64,000 bases of DNA from Xylocopa sonorina (lineage: Eukaryota; Arthropoda; Insecta; Hymenoptera; Apidae). Every line of letters begins with the position of its first letter. Positions within the stretch are counted from its first letter, which is position 1. Location: assembly GCF_050948175.1 (NCBI RefSeq), contig NW_027490096.1, positions 558,001 through 622,000 of the forward strand, read 5' to 3'. The position numbers and the translations under genes are program-made. Positions 40,440 to 55,577 of the stretch are shown here, one piece after another. Below the pieces are notes generated by a model, which saw only the letters and a program-made list of their open reading frames with translations, searched no databases and was not told the DNA's origin.

Positions 40440-43400
40440 AAGGAAGTGTCGCATTTACATTCTTTTTAAGTGAATACGAGGTATACATGACGCTTCGCAA
40501 TTAATATTATATCTTATCATGGAACACAGAAATGAGATGCGAAATCGCGTTTTGAGAAGCATTAGAACCCTATTGGTACGACACGTAGACTTCTGCAAAC
40601 GCTATCTCCTGGCAAGGAAGTGTCGCATTTACATTATTTTGAAGTGAATACGAGGTATATATTACACAGCACAATTAATATTATATCTTATCATGGAACA
40701 CAGGAATGAAATTCGATACCGCTATTTAAGAAGCATTAGAACTCTATTGTTTCGATACGTAGACACCTGTAAACGCTACTTCCTTGCTAGGAAGTGTCGT
40801 ATTTACATTCTTTTGATGTGAATACGAGGTATACATGACACATCGCAATGAATATTATATCTTATCATGAAACATAGAAGTGAGATGCGATATCCCGTTT
40901 TAAGAACCATTAGAAATTTATTGCTACGATACGTACACATCTGGAGACGCTATTTCCTAACATGGAAATGTCGCATTTACATTCATTTGAAGTGTATGCG
41001 AGGTATTCATGACACTTCGCAATGAATATTATATTTTATCGTAAAACTTAGAAATGAGATGCGATATTGTGTTTTGGAATGCATTAGAACATTACTTCTA
41101 CGATACGTATACATCTGTAAACACTATTTCCTAGGAAGGAAGTGTCGCATTTACATTCTTTTCAGGTGCATACGAGATAAACGTAACACTCCACAATGAA
41201 TATCATATCTTATCCTGAAACATAGAAATGAGATGCGGTATCTCGTTTTAAGAAGCATTAGAACTCCATTGTTAATATACGTAGACATCTGCAAACCCTA
41301 TTTCCTAGCAAGGAAGTTTCGCATTTACATTCATTTGAAGTGAATACGAGGAATACATGAAACTTCGCAATGAATATTATATCTTATCATGAAACATAGA
41401 AATGTGATGTGATATCGCGTTTTATGAAGCATTAGAACTCTATTGCTACGATACGTAGACATCTGGAAACGTTACTTGCTAGCAAGGAAGTGTCGCATTT
41501 ACATTCATTTGAAGTGAATACGTGGAATACATGAAACTTCGCAATGAATATTATTTCTCTTCATGAAGCATAGAAATGAGATGCGATATTCCGTTTCAAG
41601 AAGCATTAGAACTCCATTGCTTCGATACGTAGACGTCTGCAAACGCTATTTCCTAGCAAGGAAATGTCGCATTTACATACAGTTGAAGTGTATGATATGT
41701 ATACGTGACACTTCGCAATAAATATTATATCTTTGCATGAAACATAGAAATGAGATGCGATATCGCGTTTTGAGATGCAATAGAAATCTAATGCTACGAT
41801 ACGCAGACATCTGCAAACGCTATTTCCTAGCAAGGAAGTGTCGCAATTACATTCTTTCGAAGTCAATACGAGGTATACATAACACTCTGCAATGAATATT
41901 ATATCTTATCATAAAACATAGTAATGAGATGCGATATCACGTTTTAAGAAGCATTAGAACTCTGTTGCTTCGATACGTAGACATCTGCCATCGCCATTTC
42001 CTAGCAAGGAAGTGTCGCATTTACATTCTATTGAAGTTAATACGGGGTATACATAACACTGCACAATGAATATTACATCTTATCATGAAACATCAAAATG
42101 AGATGCGATATGACGATTTAAGAAGCATTAGAACTCTATTGCTTCGATACGTAGACATCTATAGACGCTAATTCCTATCATCGAAGTGTCGCATTTACAG
42201 TCTTTTGAAGTGAATACGAGGTATACATAACACTCCACAATGAATATTATATCTTATCATGAAACATAGAAATGAGATTCGATATTTGGTATAAGAAGCA
42301 TTAGAAATCTATTGTTTCGATACGTATACATCTGGATACGCTATTTCCTAGCAAGGAAGTGTCGCATTTACAATCTTCTGAAGTGAATACAAGGTTTACA
42401 TGACACTTCGCAATTAATATTTTAGCTTACCATGAAACATAGAAATGAGATTTGATATCGCGTTTTGAGAAGCATTAGAACTCTATTGTTACTATACGTA
42501 GACATCTGCAAACGCTATTTCCTAGCAATGAAGTGTCGCCTTTACATTCATTTGAAGTGTATGCGATGTATACGTGATACTTCGCAATGAATAATATATC
42601 GTACCATGAAACATAGGAATGAGATGCGGTATCTCGTTCTAAGAAGCATTAGAATCTTTTGCTTCGATACGTAGACATCTGCAAACGCTATTTCCTAGCA
42701 AGGAAGTGTCGTATTTACATTCTTCTGAAGTGAATACAAGGTATACATGACACTTCGTAATTAATATTTTATCTTACCATGAAACATAGAAATGAGATTT
42801 GATATCGCGGTTTATGAAGCATAAGAACTCTAATGCTACGATACGTAGACATCTCCAAACGCAACTTCCTAGCAAGGAAGTGTCGCATTTACATTCTTGT
42901 GAAAGGAATACGAGGTATACATGACACTTCGCAACGAATATTATATCTTATCATGAAACATAGAAATGAGATGCGATATGGCGATTTATGAAGCATTAGA
43001 ACTCTACTGCTTCGATACACAGATATCTGCCGGGGCTATTTCCTAGCAAGGAAGTGTCGCATTTACATTCATTTGAAGTGTATGCGAGGTATACAATACA
43101 CTTCGCAATGAATATTATATCCTATCATGAAACGTAGAAGTGAGATGCGACATCCCGATTTAAGAAGCATTAGAACTGTATTGCTACGATACGTAGACAT
43201 CTGCAAACGCAATTTCCTAGCAAGGAAGTGTCGCATTCACATTCTTTTGAAGTCAATTCGAGGTATACATGACACTTCGGAATGAATATTATATTTTATC
43301 ATGAAACATTGTAGTGAGATCCGATATCGCGTTTTAAGAAGCATTAGAACTCTATTGCTTCGATACGTAGACATCTGCAAACGTAACTTCCCAGCAAGGA

Positions 43401-44250
43401 GGTGTCGCATTTACATTCTCTGGAAAGGAATGCGAGGTATACATGACACTTCGTAATGAATATTATATCTTGTCATGAAACATAGAAATGAGATGCGTTA
43501 TGACGATTTAAGTAGCATTAGAATTCTATTGTTTCGATACGTAGACATCTGCCAACGCTTTTTCCTAGCAAGGGAGTGTCGCATTTACATTCTTTTGAAG
43601 TGAGTACGAGGTTATAATAACACTCCACAATGAATATTATATCTTATCATGAAACATAGAAATGAGATGCGATATGGCGTTTTAAGAAGCAGTAGATCTC
43701 TATTGCTTCGATACGTAAGCATTTGCCAACGCTATTTCCTAGCAACGAAGTGCCGCATTTACATTCATTTGAAGTGTACGCGACGTACAGATGACACTTC
43801 GCAATGAACATTATATCTTATCATGAAATATACAAATGAGATTCAATATCGCGTTTTAGGAAGCATTAGAACTCTATTGCTTCGATACGTAGACATCTGC
43901 AAACGTAACTTCCCAGCAAGGAACTGCCGCATTTACATTCATTTGAAGTCTATACGAGGTATAAGTGGCGCTTCGCAATGCACATTATATCTTATCATGA
44001 TACATAGTAATGAGATGCGGTATCATGTTTTAAGAAGCATGAGAACTCAATTGCTACGATACGTAGACATCTGCAAACGCTATTTCCTTGCAAGGAAGTG
44101 TCGCATTTACATTCTTTTTAAGTGTATGCGAGGTATACATGACACTCCACAATGAATATTATATCTTATCATGAAACATAGAAATGAAATGCCATATGAC
44201 GATTTAAGAAGCATTAGAACTCTATTGCTTCGATACGTAGACATCTGCAA

Positions 44251-45120
44251 ACGCTATTTCCAAAGAAGGAAGTGTCGCATTTACATTCTTTTGGAGTGGA
44301 TACGAAGTATACATGACACTACGCAATGAATATCATATCTTAATCTAAAACATTGAAATGAGATGCGATATCTCGTTGTAAGAAGGATTAGTACACTATT
44401 GCTTCGATACGTAGACATCTGCAAACGCTACTTCCTAGCAAGGAAGTGTCGCATTTACATTCTTCTGAAGTGAATACAAGGTAGACATGACACTTCGTAA
44501 TTAATATTTTATCTTACCATGAAACATAGGAATGAGATTTGATATCGCGTTTTGAGAAGCATTAGAACTATATTGTTACTATACATAGACATCTGCAATC
44601 GCTATGTCCATGCAAGGAAGTGTCGCATTTACATTCATTTGAAGCGTAGACGAGATATACATAACACTGCACAGTGATTATTACATCTTATCATGGGACG
44701 TAGAAGTGAGGTGCGATATCGCGATTTAAGAAGCATTAGAACTCTATTGCTTCGATACGTAGATATTTGCAAACGCTACTTCCTAGCAAGGAACTGCCGC
44801 ATTTACATTCATTTGAAGTCTATACGAGGTATAAGTGGCGCTTCGCAATGCACATTATATCTTATCATGATACATAGTAATGAGATGCGGTATCATGTTT
44901 TAAGAAGCATGAGAACTCAATTGCTACGATACGTAGACATCTGCAAACGCTATTTCCTAGCAAGGAAGTGTCGCATTTACATTCTTTTGAAGTGAATGCG
45001 AGGTATACATGACACTTCGCAATTAATATTATATCTTATCATGAAACATAGAAATGTGATGTGATATCGCGTTTTACGAAGCATTAGAACTCTATTACTA
45101 CGATACGTAGACATCTGCAA
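44251..45120 (+). repeat. Higher-order block E, copy 1 (five monomers)
   Basis: 870 bp that recurs at 53643-54512 (offset 9392 bp, 54 monomers) with a few substitutions. Diagnostic variants are TTTCCAAAGAAGGAAG, TTAATCTAAAACATTG, TTGTTACTATAC and GGAACTGCCGC. Part of it (44780-44990) also copies 43910-44120 at an offset of 870 bp. Confidence 0.85.
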
Positions 45121-46240
45121 ACGTTATTTGCTAGCAAGGGAGTGTCGCATTTGCATTCTTCTGAAGTGAATACAAGGTATACATGACACTTCGCAATTAA
45201 TACTATATCTTATCATGAAACATAGATATGAGATGCGATATCCCATTTCAAGAAGCATTAGAACTCTATTGCTACGATACGTAGACATCTGCAAACTCTA
45301 TTTCCTAGCAAGGAAGTGTCGCATTTACATTCTTTTGAGGTGAATACGAGGTATACATAACACTCCACAATGAATATTATATCTTATCGTGAAACATAGA
45401 TCTGAGATTCGATCTTGCGATATAAGAAGCATAAGAACTCCATTGCTACGGTACGTAGACATCTGCAAACTCTATTTCCTAGCAAGGAAGTGTCGCATTT
45501 ACATTCTTTTGAGGTGAATACGAGGTATACATAACACTCCACAATGAATATTATATCTTATCGTGAAACATAGATATGAGAAGCGATCTCGCGATATAAG
45601 AAGCATTAGAACACTATTGCTACGATACGTAGACATCTGCAAACTTTATTTCCTAGCAACGAAGTGTCGCATTTACATTCATTTGAAGTGTATGCGAGGT
45701 ATACATAACACTTCGCAATGAATATTAGTTGTTATCATGAAACATAGAAATGAGATGCGATATCTCGTTTTAAGTATCATTATGACACGCTTGCTACGAT
45801 ACGTAGACATCTGCAAACTCTATTTCCTAGCAGGGAAGGGTAACATTTACATTCCTCTGAAGTGAATACAAGATATACATGAAACTTCGCAATGAATATT
45901 ATATCTTATTATGAAACATAGGAATGTGATGTGATATCGCGTTTTAAGAAGCATTAGAACTCTATTGCTTCAAAACGTAGACATCTGCAATCGCTATTTC
46001 CTAGCAAGGAAGTGTAGCATTTATATTCTTTTGAAGTGAATGCGAGGTATACATAACATTGCACAATGAATATTATACATTATCGTGAAACATAGAAATG
46101 AGATGCGACATCGCGATATAAGATGCATTAGAACTTTATTGCTTCGATACGTAGGCATCTGCAAACGCTATTTCCTAGCAAGGACGTGTCGCATTTACAT
46201 TCATTTGAAGTGAATACGAGGAATACATGAAACTTCGAAA
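45121..46240 (+). repeat. Higher-order block F, copy 1
   Basis: 1120 bp beginning ACGTTATTTGCTAGC. It recurs at 49817 and 54513, exactly 4696 bp apart each time. It carries TATCCCATTTCAAG, TAGATCTGAGATTCG, AATATTAGTTGTTATC, AGGGTAACATTTAC and GAATATTAGATC in order. Copies differ by only scattered substitutions. Confidence 0.88.
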
Positions 46241-47110
46241 TGAATATTAGATCTTATCATGAAACATAGAAATGAGATGCGATATCCCATTTCAAGAAGC
46301 ATTAGAACTCTATTGCTACGATACGTAGACATCTGCAAACTCTATTTCCTAGCAAGGAAGTGTCGCATTTACATTCTTTTGAAGTGAATGCGAGGTATAC
46401 ATAACATTGCACAATGAATATTATACATTATCGTGAAACATAGAAATGAGATGCGACATCGCGATATAAGATGCGTTAGAACTTTATTGCTTCGATACGT
46501 AGACATCTGCAAACTTTATTTCCTAGCAACGAAGTGTCGCATTTACATTCATTTGAAGTGTTTGCGAGGTATACATAACACTTCGCAATGAATATTAGTT
46601 GTTATCATGAAACATAGAAATGAGATGCGATATCTCGTGTTAAGAATCATTATGACACGCTTGCTACGATACGTAGACATCTGCAAACTCTATTTCCTAG
46701 CAGGGAAGGGTAACATTTACATTCCTCTGAAGTGAATACAAGATATACATGAAACTTCGCAATGAATATTATATCTTATCATGAAACATAGGAATGTGAT
46801 GTGATATCGCGTTTTAAGAAGCATTAGAACTCTATTGCTTCGAAACGTAGACATCTGCAATCGCTATTTCCTAGCAAGGAAGTGTAGCATTTATATTCTT
46901 TTGAAGTGAATGCGAGGTATACATAACATTGCACAATGAATATTATACATTATCGTGAAACATAGAAATGAGATGCGACATCGCGATATAAGATGCGTTA
47001 GAACTTTATTGCTTCGATACGTAGGCATCTGCAAACGCTATTTCCTAGCAAGGACGTGTCGCATTTACATTCATTTGAAGTGAATACGAGGAATACTTGA
47101 AACTTCGAAA
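46241..47110 (+). repeat. Extra 870-bp mosaic segment after F copy 1
   Basis: Five monomers present only in the first higher-order copy. It reuses F sequences in a new order: it starts like the TATCCCATTTCAAG monomer, switches to the ATACATTATCGTG monomer, then to CAAACTTTATTTCC with GCAACGAAG, and repeats the rest of F. This looks like unequal exchange plus a deletion, or gene conversion, inside F. Confidence 0.8.
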
Positions 47111-49816
47111 TGAATATTAGATCTTATCATGAAACATGGAAATGAGATGCGATATCTCGTTTTAAGAAGCATTATAGCTCTCTTGCTACGATACGTAGAC
47201 ATCTGCAAACGCTATCTCCTAGCATCGAAGTGTCGCGTTTACTTTCTTTAGAAGTGAATACGAGGTATCAATGACACTTCGCAATGAATATTATATCTTA
47301 TCGTGAAACATAGAAATGAGATGCGGTATTGTGATTTAAGTAGCATTAGAACTCAATTGCCTCGATACGAAAACATCTGCAAACGCCACTTCCTAGCAAG
47401 GAAGTGTCGCATTTACGTTCTTTTGAAGTGTAGACGAGGAATACATAAGACTTCGCAATGAATATTATATCTTATAGTGAAAATTAGAAATGAGATGCGA
47501 TATCGTGTTTTAAGAAGCGTTAGAACTCTATTGCTTCGATAGGTAGGCATCTGCATACGCTGTTTCCTAGCAAGGATGTGTCGCGTTTACCTACAATTGA
47601 AGTGAACACGAGTGATACATAACACCGCGCAATGTGTATTATATCTTATCGTGCAACATAGTAATGAGAAGCGATATCGCGTTTTAAGAAGCATTAGAAC
47701 TCCATTGCTTTGATACGTAGACATCTGCCAACGCTATTTCCTAGCAAGGAAGAGTCGCATTTAGATTCTTTTGAGGTGTATACGAGGTATGCGTGACACT
47801 TCGCAATGGATATTATATCTTATCATGAAACATAGAAATGAGATGCGATATCGCCTTTTAAGTAGCATTAGAACCCTATTGCTTCGATACGTAGACATCT
47901 GGAAACGTAATTCCCTATAATGGAAGTGTCGCATTTACATTCAATTGAAGTGTATGCGCGGTATACTTGACACATCACAGTGTATATTATATCTTATCAC
48001 GAAACATAGAAAAGAGATGCGATTTCACGTTTTAAGAAGGATGGAACTCTATTGCTTCGATACGTAGACATCTCCAAACGCTATTTCCTAGCAAGGAGGT
48101 GTCGCATTTACCATCATTTGTAGTGTATGCGAGGTATACATGACACTTCGCAATGAATGCTATATCCTTTCATGAAACATAGAAATGAGATGCGATATCG
48201 CCTTTTAAGTAGCATTAGAACCCTATTGCTTAGATACGTAGACATCTGGAAACGTAATTCCCTATAATGGAAGTGTCGCATTTACATTCAATTGAAGTGT
48301 ATGCGAGGTATACTTGACACTTCGCAATGAATATTATATCTTATCATGGATCATAGAAATGAGATGCGACATCTCGTTTTAAGAAGCAGTAGAATTCTAT
48401 TGCTTCGATACGTAGATATCTGCAAACGCTATTTAATAGCAAGGAAGTGTCGGATTTACATTCTTTTGAAGTGAATACGAGGTATACATGACACGTCGCA
48501 ATGAATAAAATATCTTATCATGGCACATAGAAATGAGATGCGATATCTCGTTTTAGGAAGCATTAGAACTCTATTGCTTCGATAAGTAGAATTCTGCCAT
48601 CGGTACTTCCTAGCAAGGAAGTGTCGCATTTACATTCATTTGAAGTGTATGCGTGGTATACATGACACTTCGCAATTAATATTATATCTTATCATGAAAC
48701 ATAAAAATGAGATGTGATATGGCGATTTAAGAAGCATTAGAACTCTATAGCTTCGATACGTAGACATCTGCAAACGCTATTTCCTAGCAAGAAGGTGCCG
48801 CATTTACATTCTGTTGAAGTAAATACGCTTCATACATAACACTCCACAATGAATATTATATCTTATCATGAAACATAGAAATGAGATGTGATATCGCAAT
48901 TTAAAAAGCATTAGAACACTATTGGTGCGATACGTAGACATTTGCAAACGCAATTTCAAAGCAAGGAAGTGTCGCATTTACATTCTTTTGAGGTGAATAC
49001 GAGGTATACATGACACTGCACAATGTATATTATATCTTATCACGAGACATAGAAAAGAGATGCGATTTCACGTTTTAAGAAGCATGGAACTCTGTTGCTT
49101 CGATACGTAGACATCTGCAAACGCTATTTCCTAGCAAGGAGGTGTCGCATTTACCTTCATTTGTAGTGTATGCGAGGTATACATGACACTTCGCAATGAA
49201 TACTATATCCTTTCGTGAAACATAGAAATGAGATGCGATATCGCGTTTTAAGTAGCATTAGAAACCCATTGCTTCGATACGTAGACATCTGGAAACGTAA
49301 TTCCCTAGAATGGAAGTGTCGGATTTACATTCAATTGACGTGTATGCGAGGTACACTTGACACGTCGCAATGAATATTATATCTTATCATGGATCATACA
49401 AATGAGGAGCGATTTCGCGTTTTAAGTAGCATTAGAACTCTATTGCTACGATACGTAGACATCTGCAAACGCTATTTCGTAGAAAGAAAGTGTCGCATTT
49501 ATATTCATTTGAAGTGAATACGAGGTATACATAACACTCCACAATGAATATAATATCTTATCGTGAAACATAGAAATGAGATGCGATATTGTGGTTTGAG
49601 TAACATTAGAACTCAATTGTCTCGATACGTAAACATCCGGAAACGCTATTTCCTAGAAAGGATGTATCGCATTTTCATTCGTTTGAAGTGTAGACGAGGA
49701 AAACATAACACTTGGCAATTAATATTGTATCTTATCATGAAGCATAGAAATGAGATGCGATATCGTGTTTTAAGAAGCGTTAGAACTCTATTGCTTCGAT
49801 AGGTAGACATCTGCAA
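47111..49816 (+). repeat. Higher-order block G, copy 1
   Basis: 2706 bp recurring at 50937-53642 (offset 3826 bp, 22 monomers) and nearly identical wherever compared. Diagnostic variants are CTATCTCCTAGCATCG, TTACCTACAATTGAAG, TTCCCTATAATGG, TATTTAATAGC with GTCGGATTTAC, ACGCTTCATACATAAC and AAACATCCGGAAACG. Confidence 0.88.
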
Positions 49817-50936
49817 ACGTTATTTGCTAGCAAGGGAGTGTCGCATTTGCATTCTTCTGAAGTGAATACAAGGTATACATGACACTTCGCAATTAATACT
49901 ATATCTTATCATGAAACATAGATATGAGATGCGATATCCCATTTCAAGAAGCATTAGAACTCTATTGCTACGATACGTAGACATCTGCAAACTCTATTTC
50001 CTAGCAAGGAAGTGTCGCATTTACATTCTTTTGAGGTGAATACGAGGTATACATAACACTCCACAATGAATATTATATCTTATCGTGAAACATAGATCTG
50101 AGATTCGATCTTGCGATATAAGAAGCATAAGAACTCTATTGCTACGATACGTAGACATCTGCAAACTCTATTTCCTAGCAAGGAAGTGTCGCATTTACTT
50201 TCTTTTGAGGTGAATACGAGGTATACATAACACACCACAATGAATATTATATCTTATCGTGAAACATAGATATGAGAAGCGATCTCGCGATATAAGAAGC
50301 ATTAGAACACTATTGCTACGATACGTAGACATCTGCAAACTTTATTTCCTAGCAAGGAAGTGTCGCATTTACATTCATTTGAAGTGCATGCGAGGTATAC
50401 ATAATACTTCGCAATGAATATTAGTTGTTATCATGAAACATAGAAATGAGATGCGATATCTCGTTTTAAGAATCATTATGACACGCTTGCTACGATACGT
50501 AGACATCTGCAAACTCTATTTACTAGCAGGGAAGGGTAACATTTACATTCCTCTGAAGTGAATACAAGATATACATGAAACTTCGCAATGAATATTATAT
50601 CTTATCATGAAACATAGGAATGTGATGTGATATCGCGTTTTAAGAAGCATTAGAACTCTATTGCTTCGAAACGTAGACATCTGCAATCGCTATTTCCTAG
50701 CAAGGAAGTGTAGCATTTATATTCTTTTGAAGTGAATGCGAGGTATACATAACATTGCACAATGAATATTATACATTATCGTGAAACATAGAAATGAGAT
50801 GCGACATCGCGATATAAGATGCGTTAGAACTTTATTGCTTCGATACGTAGGCATCTGCAAACGCTATTTCCTAGCAAGGACGTGTCGCATTTACATTCAT
50901 TTGAAGTGAATACGAGGAATACTTGAAACTTCGAAA
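49817..50936 (+). repeat. Higher-order block F, copy 2
   Basis: The second copy of the block at 45121, joined directly to G without the 870-bp extra segment. F plus G here is the 3826-bp, 22-monomer unit. Confidence 0.88.
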
Positions 50937-53642
50937 TGAATATTAGATCTTATCATGAAACATGGAAATGAGATGCGATATCTCGTTTTAAGAAGCATTA
51001 TAGCTCTCTTGCTACGATACGTAGACATCTGCAAACGCTATCTCCTAGCATCGAAGTGTCGCGTTTACTTTCTTTAGAAGTGAATACGAGGTATAAATGA
51101 CACTTCGCAATGAATATTATATCTTATCGTGAAACATAGAAATGAGATGCGGTATTGTGATTTAAGTAGCATTAGAACTCAATTGCCTCGATACGAAAAC
51201 ATCTGCAAACGCCACTTCCTAGCAAGGAAGTGTCGCATTTACGTTCTTTTGAAGTGTAGACGAGGAATACATAAGACTTCGCAATGAATATTATATCTTA
51301 TAGTGAAAATTAGAAATGAGATGCGATATCGTGTTTTAAGAAGCGTTAGAACTCTATTGCTTCGATAGGTAGGCATCTGCATACGCTGTTTCCTAGCAAG
51401 GATGTGTCGCGTTTACCTACAATTGAAGTGAACACGAGTGATACATAACACCGCGCAATGTGTATTATATCTTATCGTGCAACATAGTAATGAGAAGCGA
51501 TATCGCGTTTTAAGAAGCATTAGAACTCCATTGCTTTGATACGTAGACATCTGCCAACGCTATTTCCTAGCAAGGAAGAGTCGCATTTAGATTCTTTTGA
51601 GGTGTATACGAGGTATGCGTGACACTTCGCAATGGATATTATATCTTATCATGAAACATAGAAATGAGATGCGATATCGCCTTTTAAGTAGCATTAGAAC
51701 CCTATTGCTTCGATACGTAGACATCTGGAAACGTAATTCCCTATAATGGAAGTGTCGCATTTACATTCAATTGAAGTGTATGCGCGGTATACTTGACACA
51801 TCACAGTGTATATTATATCTTATCACGAAACATAGAAAAGAGATGCGATTTCACGTTTTAAGAAGGATGGAACTCTATTGCTTCGATACGTAGACATCTC
51901 CAAACGCTATTTCCTAGCAAGGAGGTGTCGCATTTACCATCATTTGTAGTGTATGCGAGGTATACACGACACTTCGCAATGAATGCTGTATCCTTTCATG
52001 AAACATAGAAATGAGATGCGATATCGCCTTTTAAGTAGCATTAGAACCCTATTGCTTAGATACGTAGACATCTGGAAACGTAATTCCCTATAATGGAAGT
52101 GTCGCATTTACATTCAATTGAAGTGTATGCGAGGTATACTTGACACTTCGCAATGAATATTATATCTTATCATGGATCATAGAAATGAGATGCGACATCT
52201 CGTTTTAAGAAGCAGTAGAATTCTATTGCTTCGATACGTAGATATCTGCAAACGCTATTTAATAGCAAGGAAGTGTCGGATTTACATTCTTTTGAAGTGA
52301 ATACGAGGTATACATGACACGTCGCAATGAATAAAATATCTTATCATGGCACATAGAAATGAGATGCGATATCTCGTTTTAGGAAGCATTAGAACTCTAT
52401 TGCTTCGATAAGTAGAATTCTGCCATCGGTACTTCCTAGCAAGGAAGTGTCGCATTTACATTCATTTGAAGTGTATGCGTGGTATACATGACACTTCGCA
52501 ATTAATATTATATCTTATCATGAAACATAAAAATGAGATGTGATATGGCGATTTAAGAAGCATTAGAACTCTATAGCTTCGATACGTAGACATCTGCAAA
52601 CGCTATTTCCTAGCAAGAAAGTGCCGCATTTACATTCTGTTGAAGTAAATACGCTTCATACATAACACTCCACAATGAATATTATATCTTATCATGAAAC
52701 ATAGAAATGAGATGTGATATCGCAATTTAAAAAGCATTAGAACACTATTGGTGCGATACGTAGACATTTGCAAACGCAATTTCAAAGCAAGGAAGTGTCG
52801 CATTTACATTCTTTTGAGGTGAATACGAGGTATACATGACACTGCACAATGTATATTATATCTTATCACGAGACATAGAAAAGAGATGCGATTTCACGTT
52901 TTAAGAAGCATGGAACTCTGTTGCTTCGATACGTAGACATCTGCAAACGCTATTTCCTAGCAAGGAGGTGTCGCATTTACCTTCATTTGTAGTGTATGCG
53001 AGGTATACATGACACTTCGCAATGAATACTATATCCTTTCGTGAAACATAGAAATGAGATGCGATATCGCGTTTTAAGTAGCATTAGAACCCCATTGCTT
53101 CGATACGTAGAGATCTGGAAACGTAATTCCCTAGAATGGAAGTGTCGGATTTACATTCAATTGACGTGTATGCGAGGTACACTTGACACGTCGCAATGAA
53201 TATTATATCTTATCATGGATCATACAAATGAGGAGCGATTTCGCGTTTTAAGTAGCATTAGAACTCTATTGCTACGATACGTAGACATCTGCAAACGCTA
53301 TTTCGTAGAAAGAAAGTGTCGCATTTATATTCATTTGAAGTGAATACGAGGTATACATAACACTCCACAATGAATATAATATCTTATCGTGAAACATAGA
53401 AATGAGATGCGATATTGTGGTTTGAGTAACATTAGAACTCAATTGTCTCGATACGTAAACATCCGGAAACGCTATTTCCTAGAAAGGATGTATCGCATTT
53501 TCATTCGTTTGAAGTGTAGACGAGGAAAACATAACACTTGGCAATTAATATTGTATCTTATCATGAAGCATAGAAATGAGATGCGATATCGTGTTTTAAG
53601 AAGCGTTAGAACACTATTGCTTCGATAGGTAGACATCTGCAT
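50937..53642 (+). repeat. Higher-order block G, copy 2
   Basis: The second copy of 47111-49816. Differences are rare, for example GTATCAATG in copy 1 against GTATAAATG here. It ends at a junction with block E inside GTAGACATCTGCATACGC. Confidence 0.88.
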
Positions 53643-54512
53643 ACGCTATTTCCAAAGAAGGAAGTGTCGCATTTACATTCTTTTGGAGTGGATACGAAGT
53701 ATACATGACACTACGCAATGAATATCATATCTTAATCTAAAACATTGAAATGAGATGCGATATCTCGTTGTAAGAAGCATTAGTACACTATTGCTTCGAT
53801 ACGTAGACATCTGCAAACGCTACTTCCTAGCAAGGAAGTGTCGCATTTACATTCTTCTGAAGTGAATACAAGGTACACATGACACTTCGTAATTAATATT
53901 TTATCTTACCATGAAACATAGAAATGAGATTTGATATCGCGTTTTGAGAAGCATTAGAACTCTATTGTTACTATACGTAGACATCTGCAATCGCTATTTC
54001 CAAGCAAGGAAGTGTCGCATTTACATTCATTTGAAGCGTAGACAAGATATACATAACACTGCACAGTGAATATTACATCTTATCATGGGACGTAGAAGTG
54101 AGGTGCGATATCGCGATTTAAGAAGCATTAGAACTCTATTGCTTCGATACGTAGATATTTGCAAACGCTACTTCCTAGCAAGGAACTGCCGCATTTACAT
54201 TCATTTGAAGTCTATACGAGGTATAAGTGGCACTTCGCAATGCACATTATATCTTATCATGATACATAGTAATGAGATGCGGTATCATGTTTTAAGAAGC
54301 ATGAGAACTCAATTGCTACGATACGTAGACATCTGCAAACGCTATTTCCTAGCAAGGAAGTGTCGCATTTACATTCTTTTGAAGTGTATGCGAGGTATAC
54401 ATGACACTTCGCAATTAATATTATATCTTATCATGAAACATAGAAATGTGATGTGATATCGCGTTTTACGAAGCATTAGAACTCTATTACTACGATACGC
54501 AGACATCTGCAA
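53643..54512 (+). repeat. Higher-order block E, copy 2
   Basis: The counterpart of 44251-45120. It is followed by F just as in the first copy, so E-F is an inherited junction. Confidence 0.85.
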
Positions 54513-55577
54513 ACGTTATTTGCTAGCAAGGGAGTGTCGCATTTGCATTCTTCTGAAGTGAATACAAGGTATACATGACACTTCGCAATTAATACTATAT
54601 CTTATCATGAAACATAGATATGAGATGCGATATCCCATTTCAAGAAGCATTAGAACTCTATTGCTACGATACGTAGACATCTGCAAACTCTATTTCCTAG
54701 CAAGGAAGTGTCGCATTTACATTCTTTTGAGGTGAATACGAGGTATACATAACACTCCACAATGAATATTATATCTTATCGTGAAACATAGATCTGAGAT
54801 TCGATCTTGCAATATAAGAAGCATAAGAACTCTATTGCTACGATACGTAGACATCTGCAAACTCTATTTCCTAGCAAGGAAGTGTCGCATTTACTTTCTT
54901 TTGAGGTGAATACGAGGTATACATAACACACCACAATGAATATTATATCTTATCGTGAAACATAGATATGAGAAGCGATCTCGCGATATAAGAAGCATTA
55001 GAACACTATTGCTACGATACGTAGACATCTGCAAACTTTATTTCCTAGCAAGGAAGTGTCGCATTTACATTCATTTGAAGTGTATGCGAGGTATACATAA
55101 TACTTCGCAATGAATATTAGTTGTTATCATGAAACATAGAAATGAGATGCGATATCTCGTTTTAAGAATCATTATGACACGCTTGCTACGATACGTTGAC
55201 ATCTGCAAACTCTATTTACTAGCAGGGAAGGATAACATTTACATTCCTCTGAAGTGAATACAAGATATACATGAAACTTCGCAATGAATATTATATCTTA
55301 TCATGAAACATAGGAATGTGATGTGATATCGCGTTTTAAGAAGCATTAGAACTCTATTGCTTCGAAACGTAGACATCTGCAATCGCTATTTCCTAGCAAG
55401 GAAGTGTCGCATTTATATTCTTTTGAAGTGAATGCGAGGTATACATAACATTGCACAATGAATATTATATATTATCGTGAAACATAGAAATGAGATGCGA
55501 CATCGCGATATAAGATGCATTAGAACTTTATTGCTTCGATACGTAGGCATCTGCAAACGCTATTTCCTAGCAAGAAC
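54513..55577 (+). repeat. Higher-order block F, copy 3
   Basis: The third copy of F. Similarity to the others ends near AAGAACGTGTCGCATTTACC, where a different monomer type takes over. Confidence 0.85.
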
